A stretch of DNA of 8,702 bases from Brachyspira catarrhinii. GTDB lineage: Bacteria > Spirochaetota > Brachyspiria > Brachyspirales > Brachyspiraceae. Location: assembly GCF_005518285.1 (NCBI RefSeq), contig NZ_SJDU01000065.1, positions 1 through 8,702 on the forward strand, written 5' to 3'. Under the pieces are notes generated by a model. The model saw nothing but the letters and a program-made list of their open reading frames with translations. It ran no database searches and had not been told where the DNA came from. Shown piece by piece: positions 1 through 5,807 of this stretch (its first letter is position 1; each line of letters opens with the position of its first letter). A program made the translations under genes and the position numbers.

Positions 1-1
1 T

Positions 2-313
2 TTTATAAATTACGATTCTATAGAGATTGTCGCAATATCGGGACTCGTTACCGAATTTATGAAAAATAACGGAATAAAAGTTTTGGCAAGAGGAATAAGA
101 GACAGCGAAGATTTATATTACGAATTAAAAATGTCAAGAATGAATAAATTATTATATCCCGAAATGGATACGATATTTTTGAATACTTCCGAAAATTACA
201 CTCATATAAGTTCTTCTTTAATAAAAGAAATTCTAAAATTTAACGGTCCTATAGACGGATTAGTTCCCGAAATATTGATTGAAGATATAAAATCGAAATT
301 TATAAAAAAATAA
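2..313 (+). CDS. coaD: Phosphopantetheine adenylyltransferase, 3' part (5' end outside window)
   Basis: This is the C-terminal 103 residues of CoaD, the cytosolic enzyme that transfers AMP from ATP to 4'-phosphopantetheine to give dephospho-CoA, the penultimate step of coenzyme A synthesis. The frame is open from base 2, so the gene starts upstream; the ATG at 59 is an internal methionine and not the start. Visible family landmarks are the strand ending in SGLVTEF, the [20 protein letters not shown] segment (the family's RGLR...DFEYE...MN block), the acidic PEMDTIFL stretch and the ISSSLIKE nucleotide-binding motif, followed by the usual GPIDGLVP turn. CoaD proteins are usually about 160 residues, so roughly a third is missing on the left. 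The stop lies 14 bases before miaB, consistent with co-transcription. Identification is firm; the only limit is the truncation by the window edge. Confidence 0.93.
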   Translation, partial: FINYDSIEIVAISGLVTEFMKNNGIKVLARGIRDSEDLYYELKMSRMNKLLYPEMDTIFLNTSENYTHISSSLIKEILKFNGPIDGLVPEILIEDIKSKFIKK

Positions 314-327
314 TAGAAAGAAAAATT

Positions 328-1638
328 ATGAAAAATTTTTATTTGGAAAATTACGGCTGTCAAATGAATAAGGCGGATTCAAATAGTTTAATCAATTCTC
401 TGATGCAAGAAGGATTTATTCAAACCGAAGATTATCAAAACGCCGACAATATAATAATAAATACTTGCAGCGTTCGAGCGCATGCCGAAGAGAGAGTTTT
501 TTCGAAAGTCAAACTTTTCAACGCCGAAAGAAAAAAAAATAAAAAAAATACAAAATTAATAATAATGGGATGTATGGCTCAAACTTCAAAAAATATTTTA
601 GAAAATTTAGGAGTCGATAAAATATTCGATGTTTATAACGAAACGAATATTTTAGACTATATGAAAGACGAAGAAGTTTTTATAAAAAAATTCAACGATA
701 ATTATATTTTTAATAAATCTTATGTAGATAAAGATAAACCGCATAAAGCTTTTTTGCCAATATCTCATGGATGCAATAATTGGTGTTCCTACTGTATAGT
801 TCCTCATACGAGAGGAAAAATGGTTAGCAGAAAATCGAGCGAAATAATCGAAGAAGTTAAAAGATTAATCGAGTCTGGAGCTAAAGAGATAACTTTACTC
901 GGGCAGAATGTCAATTCTTACGGACTCGATATAGAAAACGAAATTTCATTTACCGATTTACTTTATTTGATTGACAAAACAATCGACAAAACGGTTGGAA
1001 ATAATAAAATTTGGATTAGATTTTTAACTTCGCATCCTAAAGATTTCGATAAAGATTTGGCGGATGCGATATGGAATTTGAGAAGCGTTGGAAAACATAT
1101 TCATTTGCCTTTTCAAAGCGGTTCTAATAGAATATTAAAATTAATGAATAGAAAATATGATAAAGAAGAATATATAAAAAAAATTTCTTATTTGAGAGAA
1201 TATGCGGACGACTTTCCGATTTCAACCGATATAATAGTCGGATACGCTGACGAAACCGAAGAAGAATATAAAGAAACTTTGGATTTGTTAAAAGAAATTG
1301 GTTTTGAAGACGCTTATTTATATAAATATTCCGAAAGAGAAGGCTCGATTGCCTATAAGAAAAAAGTTAAATATGACGAAAAAGTTGGTTCTGAAAGATT
1401 GAGAGAATTAGTGGATTTTCAAAGAGTTTTGGCTCAAAAATTATTGAATAAACAAGTCGGCAAACGCTCTGAAATTATGATTGACGATACTGCAAAAGAC
1501 AATATTCATTACCAATGCCGAAGCAAAGAAAATCGATTGATACTCGTAAAAAAAGAAAAAGAATTAAATATGGGCGATATTTACGATTGCGAAATAACGG
1601 AAATTAAAAATCATACTTTAATAGGGGAGATTATTTAA
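328..1638 (+). CDS. miaB: tRNA-2-methylthio-N6-dimethylallyladenosine synthase MiaB
   Basis: MiaB is a radical-SAM enzyme with two 4Fe-4S clusters that adds a methylthio group to i6A37 of tRNAs reading UNN codons. The 436-residue product has the usual family length. The N-terminal MTTase domain carries the three cluster cysteines C11 (NYGCQMN), C47 (NTCSVR) and C82 (GCMAQ). The radical-SAM motif is C149-x3-C153-x2-C156 within HGCNNWCSYCIVPHTRGK. LGQNVNSYG (191-199) and HLPFQSGSNRIL (259-270) are typical blocks, and the last ~63 residues form the TRAM domain. NTCSVRAHAEERV together with LGQNVNSYG favours MiaB over the paralogues MtaB and RimO. The usual IVGFPGET block reads IVGYADET (303-310), a substitution away from the catalytic cysteines. 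The start is ATG with a weak AGAAAG site at 315-320. The stop codon shares one base with the batB start (TAATG). Confidence 0.95.
   Translation: MKNFYLENYGCQMNKADSNSLINSLMQEGFIQTEDYQNADNIIINTCSVRAHAEERVFSKVKLFNAERKKNKKNTKLIIMGCMAQTSKNILENLGVDKIFDVYNETNILDYMKDEEVFIKKFNDNYIFNKSYVDKDKPHKAFLPISHGCNNWCSYCIVPHTRGKMVSRKSSEIIEEVKRLIESGAKEITLLGQNVNSYGLDIENEISFTDLLYLIDKTIDKTVGNNKIWIRFLTSHPKDFDKDLADAIWNLRSVGKHIHLPFQSGSNRILKLMNRKYDKEEYIKKISYLREYADDFPISTDIIVGYADETEEEYKETLDLLKEIGFEDAYLYKYSEREGSIAYKKKVKYDEKVGSERLRELVDFQRVLAQKLLNKQVGKRSEIMIDDTAKDNIHYQCRSKENRLILVKKEKELNMGDIYDCEITEIKNHTLIGEII
1624..1629 (+). promoter_or_regulatory. Ribosome-binding site for batB inside the end of miaB
   Basis: A GGGGAG purine run lies 8 bases before the ATG at 1638, inside the last codons of miaB. 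With the TAATG stop/start overlap it fixes the batB start and implies translational coupling to miaB. Confidence 0.7.
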
Positions 1639-2630
1639 TGTTTTTCGGAAAATTTAATTATATTTTTTTGTCCACTTTGTTGCCAATACTTATAATTTTA
1701 TTCGTTTTATCTCGAAAAAAAGCAAATAGAGTTTTGTCCATATTTATAAAAAATTTTAATTTCAAAAAAGATAAATATTATAAAAGAATGTCTAACTTAA
1801 AAATATCTTCCGTTTCGTTTTTGATAATTGCCGTAGCGGTTTTAATATTCGCTTTGATGCAGCCCAAATGGGGAATAATGGAACAAAAAATACGAACGGA
1901 AAGCTATATGATAACTATACTTTTGGATTTGTCGAAAAGCATGGAAGCGAACGATATATATCCTTCAAGATTGGAAAGAGCGAAATTGGAAATAGAGGAT
2001 TTTATAAAAAGCGAAGATAATTTATCGGTGGCGCTTGTCGGTTTTGCGGGAACAAGTTTTATAGCCTCTCCTTTCACTCAAGATATGGAAACTTTTACTT
2101 ATATACTAGATAATTTAAACGCTAATTCCGTAACATTGCAAGGAACGAGAATAGCGGACGCACTGCAAACCGCCAAAAATACTTTCAATATAAATTCGAT
2201 AAGCAGAAAATCGATAATTCTTATAACGGACGGAGAAGACCATGCGGGATATTTCGATTCGGTATTAAAAGAATTGAAAGACGCCGATATAAGAGTTTAT
2301 ACGGTTGGAATAGGTTCTGAAGAGGGAGCGAGCATAACATCCGATTTGGGAGTTTCGGGAAGGACGGTTATTTCAAAAAGAGATGATGCGATTTTGCGAT
2401 TAATTTCCGATTCTACGGGAGGCAAAAGTTATCTTTCGGCAAATACTTCGCTTAAAGAAATTTTTGGCGATATAAAAAATAATATGGATTCCGTTTCTTC
2501 CATTAGGAACAATAGAAATTATAAAGAGAGATTCCAAATATTCGTTTTTATTTCAATTATTTTAATTATGATTTCGATTATTTTGAATCTGCTTACACAA
2601 GTAAAAATAAAGGAGAATAAATCGTTATGA
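1638..2630 (+). CDS. batB: BatB-type membrane protein with von Willebrand factor A domain
   Basis: This is a membrane-anchored VWA protein of the Bat family (330 residues, usual length). Two N-terminal hydrophobic helices (about 7-24 and 56-74) precede a VWA domain (about 90-285), and a third helix (about 299-319) closes the protein, giving the BatA/BatB layout. The MIDAS metal site is intact: D97-L-S99-K-S101, T170 in LQGTRIADAL and D198 in LITDGED. The NDIYPSRLERAKLEI segment after the MIDAS and the FAGTSFIASPFTQD block resemble BatB more than BatA. The VWA domain is expected to bind partner proteins, probably the other Bat products, at the cell membrane. Bat proteins were named for aerotolerance in Bacteroides, but their molecular function is unsettled. 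The start overlaps the miaB stop by one base and the end overlaps batC by four (ATGA). BatA remains an alternative label. Confidence 0.88.
   Translation: MFFGKFNYIFLSTLLPILIILFVLSRKKANRVLSIFIKNFNFKKDKYYKRMSNLKISSVSFLIIAVAVLIFALMQPKWGIMEQKIRTESYMITILLDLSKSMEANDIYPSRLERAKLEIEDFIKSEDNLSVALVGFAGTSFIASPFTQDMETFTYILDNLNANSVTLQGTRIADALQTAKNTFNINSISRKSIILITDGEDHAGYFDSVLKELKDADIRVYTVGIGSEEGASITSDLGVSGRTVISKRDDAILRLISDSTGGKSYLSANTSLKEIFGDIKNNMDSVSSIRNNRNYKERFQIFVFISIILIMISIILNLLTQVKIKENKSL
2609..2615 (+). promoter_or_regulatory. Ribosome-binding site for batC inside the end of batB
   Basis: AAAGGAG precedes the ATG at 2627 by 11 bases, a rather long spacing. It supports this start, which overlaps the batB stop as ATGA. 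Confidence 0.65.
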
Positions 2631-3370
2631 TTATAAGAAAAAAATTATTATTTATACTTTTTATATTTTGGACGATTAATTTATATAGTTTTAGTTTAGA
2701 CGAATTAACTGCAAAATTGGATGTCGATAGAGCGAATAGATTATTCAAAAATGGAAATTACGAAAGCGCAATAACTTTATACGAAAAAGCTTTAAGCAAA
2801 GTTACAAATTCTCCTCAAATTTATTACAATATGGGAACTACTATGGCATCGGTTGGCGAAATGGACACTGCGATTCAATTATTCGATATGGCAAAAAATA
2901 ATTTCAATGAAAAAACGAGCAAATCTATTAAACATTCCACATATTATAATTCGGGAATAGCCAAAATAGAAAACGAAGATTATCAAGGCGCTATTGACGA
3001 ACTTATTGACGCTTTAGTTCATAATCCAAAAGATGAAAATTCAAAAAGAGCGCTCGAGTATGCGAGAAAAAAATTGGAAGAACAAAAAAATAATAGCGGT
3101 CCTTCGAGTCAAAATTCTCCAAATGAAGATGAAGGAGGAGAAGGCGAGGGCGGAAATTCGGGAGATAATTCCGACAATAATAATCAGAATAACGAAGATA
3201 ATAAAAGCGACAATTCGGATAATAATTCAAACGATGAAAATGAAAATAACGAGAGAGAAAATGAAAAATCGGATATCGACAGATTATTGGAATCTTTGAG
3301 GCAATATAGAAAAGACAAAAATAACGAAGAACAATATTACGGCGGAGGAAGAATTGATAAAGATTGGTAA
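2627..3370 (+). CDS. batC: BatC-type exported TPR protein with acidic Asn-rich tail
   Basis: This 247-residue TPR protein occupies the BatC position. Residues 1-22 form a signal peptide or N-terminal anchor (two lysines followed by a hydrophobic run). TPR-like helices follow: about 34-60 (RANRLFKNGNYESAITLYEKAL), 65-93 (YYNMGTTMASVGEMDTAIQLF) and 106-134 (YYNSGIAKIENEDYQGAIDEL). Residues 153-215 are low-complexity Ser/Asn/Asp/Glu/Gly, presumably a disordered acidic linker. The tail (216-247) has a DIDRLLESLRQ helix and ends in RIDKDW; a KDW terminus is a recurrent feature of BatC proteins. TPRs mediate protein contacts, so this is probably a scaffold for BatB or BatD outside the cytoplasmic membrane; that role is inferred. 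The start overlaps batB by four bases, and the last 17 bases are shared with batD. Confidence 0.85.
   Translation: MIIRKKLLFILFIFWTINLYSFSLDELTAKLDVDRANRLFKNGNYESAITLYEKALSKVTNSPQIYYNMGTTMASVGEMDTAIQLFDMAKNNFNEKTSKSIKHSTYYNSGIAKIENEDYQGAIDELIDALVHNPKDENSKRALEYARKKLEEQKNNSGPSSQNSPNEDEGGEGEGGNSGDNSDNNNQNNEDNKSDNSDNNSNDENENNERENEKSDIDRLLESLRQYRKDKNNEEQYYGGGRIDKDW
3344..3348 (+). promoter_or_regulatory. Ribosome-binding site for batD, embedded in batC
   Basis: A consensus GGAGG lies five bases before the TTG at 3354 and within the codons for the Gly-Gly-Gly-Arg stretch near the BatC C-terminus. It decides the batD start: no ATG is available in the signal-peptide region, and only the TTG start gives a complete signal peptide. 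Confidence 0.8.
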
Positions 3371-5081
3371 AAATTTCTTATTAAAAATTTTTATATTGAT
3401 ATTCGCATTATCGTTTAATTTTTTATTCGCCCAAACTACGATTACGGCAAAATTATCGGACGAAAAAATAGGAATTGGAGAAATATTTACTTTATCGGTG
3501 ACAATAGACAATGGAGCGGGAAAAATTACGATTCCAGATATAGACGGACTAATGCTTCGCGGAACTTCAAAAAGCGTAAATATGATGTATTCTTCTGGAA
3601 GCTTAAAAACGATTCAAACTTATAACTATAATTATATCGCCGTTAAAGAAGGATTTTATACGATTGATAGAATAACCGTAAAAGCAAACAATAACACATA
3701 TATTGCAAATCCAGTTTCGATAGAAGTTTTAAGCGATTCGGTTAGAAATTCCACACTTGGAAAACCCGAAGGAGATTCTTTCGAGAGATTTATGAATTAT
3801 ATGAAAGACATTATAGTCAATAACACGATTAATAAAAAAGAAGTTTATATTTACGAACCGATTTATATAGAACAAAAAGCTTACTCGCATGTTCCCGTTA
3901 ATGTTATAGGAATTTCAAAAATCCCCGACAGAAACGATTTTTTATCTTACGCCGATTCTTCCGAAAGAAATTCTTATACGGAAATAATAGACGGAAAGAG
4001 AATAAATGTCATTCCTTTAAAAAAAGAAGTTCTATACGCGGTAAAACGAGGCAAAAAAAATATATTAACTACTCCATTCGTATTTGAAAAAAATAATATG
4101 TTTTACGATAGAATTCAATACGGAGAAGAAGAATTTGAAATTAATGTTTTGCCTTTGCCGAGCGCTAAAGGGCATGAAAATTTTTCGGGGGCGGTTGGAG
4201 ATTTTAAATTTACGGCTAAAATAAATAAAACCAATATTAATATAGGAGACGAAGTTTTAATTTCTATCGAAGTTTCGGGCGAAGGAAATATATCGATTAT
4301 AAATATGCCGAATATAAACGACAATATAAAAAAATATTTTTCGGTTTATCAACCTAAAATATTTGAGACGAATTGGTTTGAAAATAATAGATTAATTGGG
4401 AAAAAAACTAAAGAATATATTTTGGTGGCGACTAATAACGGAGATTATACGATTGAAAATATTGATTTTTGTTATTTTTCGCCAAACGATAAAACTTATA
4501 AGAATGTATATTCCGAAAGTATCAATCTTATTATATCGGGCGATTATAATAATTTTTCTTTCGCTCAAAACAATATTCAAAAATTGGATATTACTCCCAT
4601 CGCCATAAAAAATAATATTATAAAAAATCAAAACGATAAAAATTTTGAATTATTAAATATGAATATAATTTATATATATGTTTTATTAATGATAGCGATT
4701 TCGATTATGATTTATAATTTGGAAAAAATAAAAAATTTGAATTTTAAATTTTTGAATAATTTTAATAACGATAATAAAATCTCCGATATAGATGCAATAT
4801 TGGAATATTATAATAAAAATAATAGAAAAGAATATTGCAAAAGCGTAAACGAATTACTGATAAAAAATATAAATAAAAAATTTAATATCGATTTAAAAGA
4901 TAACGAAGGTTTATATAAAGAGCTGAAAAATCGAAATATAAACGAAGAAACTATTAAAAATATAAAAGAAATAATCGATTTATGCCAATTTGAATTATAT
5001 TCGGGAAATTCTATAAATAAAAATGACGATTATCATACGAAAGCGATTAATATTTTAAATGAAATGGAAAATATAAAGTGA
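3354..5081 (+). CDS. batD: BatD-type exported membrane-anchored protein
   Basis: BatD is the large exported member of the Bat set. The 575-residue product starts at TTG; residues 1-26 form a signal peptide (basic start, hydrophobic core, LFAQ cleavage region). The mature protein opens with TITAKLSDEKIGIGEIFTLSVTI, the family's beta-sandwich start, and contains the conserved block at 264-313 (VLPLPSAKG, FSGAVGDFKFTAKI, IGDEVLISIEVSGEGNI) that marks BatD. A transmembrane helix (about 437-455) leads to a ~120-residue Lys/Asn-rich cytoplasmic tail predicted to be helical. Most of the protein therefore sits outside the cytoplasmic membrane, where it probably contacts BatB and BatC; the biochemical role is unknown. 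The gene overlaps batC by 17 bases and batE by four. The length agrees with the family. Confidence 0.88.
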   Translation: MIKIGKNFLLKIFILIFALSFNFLFAQTTITAKLSDEKIGIGEIFTLSVTIDNGAGKITIPDIDGLMLRGTSKSVNMMYSSGSLKTIQTYNYNYIAVKEGFYTIDRITVKANNNTYIANPVSIEVLSDSVRNSTLGKPEGDSFERFMNYMKDIIVNNTINKKEVYIYEPIYIEQKAYSHVPVNVIGISKIPDRNDFLSYADSSERNSYTEIIDGKRINVIPLKKEVLYAVKRGKKNILTTPFVFEKNNMFYDRIQYGEEEFEINVLPLPSAKGHENFSGAVGDFKFTAKINKTNINIGDEVLISIEVSGEGNISIINMPNINDNIKKYFSVYQPKIFETNWFENNRLIGKKTKEYILVATNNGDYTIENIDFCYFSPNDKTYKNVYSESINLIISGDYNNFSFAQNNIQKLDITPIAIKNNIIKNQNDKNFELLNMNIIYIYVLLMIAISIMIYNLEKIKNLNFKFLNNFNNDNKISDIDAILEYYNKNNRKEYCKSVNELLIKNINKKFNIDLKDNEGLYKELKNRNINEETIKNIKEIIDLCQFELYSGNSINKNDDYHTKAINILNEMENIK

Positions 5082-5773
5082 AATATATAAAAAAAATTGT
5101 TGCCTTATTTTTAATATTTCAATCTTGTTTATTATACGGCGAGATTGATTTCGATAAAATAAATTCAATATTTTCGGATGCAAATAAATTATACGAAGAA
5201 GGAAATTTTTTGGAAGCGAATAATTTATACAGAAATATAACTTCTTCAAATATAATTTCAAAAGATTTATATTATAATATAGCCGCCTCTTATGCGGAAC
5301 TTGGAAGCAACGGATATGCGATTCTTTGGTATGAGAGAGCTTTGAATATATCTCCTTTCGATAAAGAAGTAAAAAATAATATAGAATTATTTAATCCAAA
5401 TTCTTCGTCAAATCCTATAAAAAATAAATCCGCTTTAATTATAATTTTTTATTTAACTTTATTTTTATTTATTATATTTTTTACAATTTTAATAATTCTA
5501 TTTATAAAGAAAAGAAAAATATATTACTTATTAATTATACTTTCGGTTTTGTTTATTGTTCCCGCAATAATAAGTTATAATTTAATTAACGCCGATTATT
5601 TGATTGTAGTTAGCAGAACGAATTTATATAGAGGCGAAAGCGAAAGAACGGATATAATATCGGTAATCGGAGAAGGCGAAAAATTTAGAATATTGGAAGA
5701 ATACAGCAATTGGTATTATGTCAAAGGTTCTTTTAAGGGCTGGATGAATAAATCTTTTGCCGAAAAAATATAA
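5078..5773 (+). CDS. batE: BatE-type protein: TPR, two membrane helices, SH3-like domain
   Basis: This 231-residue protein has the BatE layout. It has an N-terminal hydrophobic export segment (1-21) and a TPR pair: about 33-58 (ANKLYEEGNFLEANNLYRNI) and 65-95 (YYNIAASYAELGSNGYAILWYERALNISP). Two membrane helices follow (about 118-143 and 149-170), and then a C-terminal SH3-like domain (about 173-231) with TNLYRGES, GEGEKFRILEEYSNWYYV and GWMNKSF. The SILWYERAL-type TPR and the VV..NLYRG...GW pattern are characteristic of the family. It is probably a membrane scaffold acting with BatB-D. Translation begins at GTG within the GTGA overlap with the batD stop; no in-frame ATG exists nearby, and only a weak TGGAAA site lies 7 bases upstream, so it probably relies on coupling. 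C17 within FQSC is a poor lipobox, so a lipoprotein form cannot be excluded. No terminator follows. Confidence 0.85.
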   Translation: MKYIKKIVALFLIFQSCLLYGEIDFDKINSIFSDANKLYEEGNFLEANNLYRNITSSNIISKDLYYNIAASYAELGSNGYAILWYERALNISPFDKEVKNNIELFNPNSSSNPIKNKSALIIIFYLTLFLFIIFFTILIILFIKKRKIYYLLIILSVLFIVPAIISYNLINADYLIVVSRTNLYRGESERTDIISVIGEGEKFRILEEYSNWYYVKGSFKGWMNKSFAEKI

Positions 5774-5807
5774 ATAAAAATCTATAAAATAGTAAAATTA
5801 AAGGCAT
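5774..5807 (+). other. Short AT-rich junction between bat operon and accessory genes
   Basis: These 34 bases contain no inverted repeat with a T-run, so no intrinsic terminator is visible after batE. A TATAAAAT string (5783-5790) could serve as a -10 element, but no -35 element lies at good spacing, and such strings are expected in sequence this AT-rich. A weak AAGG (5801-5804) precedes the ATG at 5808 by only three bases. An in-frame TAA at 5799-5801 shows that the downstream gene cannot extend further upstream. Confidence 0.5.

Noticed and set aside
3033..3299. 88-codon + strand frame overlapping batC in another phase
   Set aside because: It lies in the purine-rich low-complexity part of batC, encodes only Lys/Ile/Arg/Glu-rich sequence, and has no recognisable features.
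5126..5128. Cysteine 17 of BatE as a lipoprotein attachment site
   Set aside because: The preceding residues FQS fit a lipobox poorly and BatE proteins are normally held by membrane helices; it is noted in the gene entry only as a possibility.
5755..5790. Possible promoter (TTTTGC or TTGCCG with TATAAAAT) before the large ORF
   Set aside because: The -35 candidates match poorly and the spacing is outside the usual range; TATA-like strings are frequent in this AT-rich DNA.
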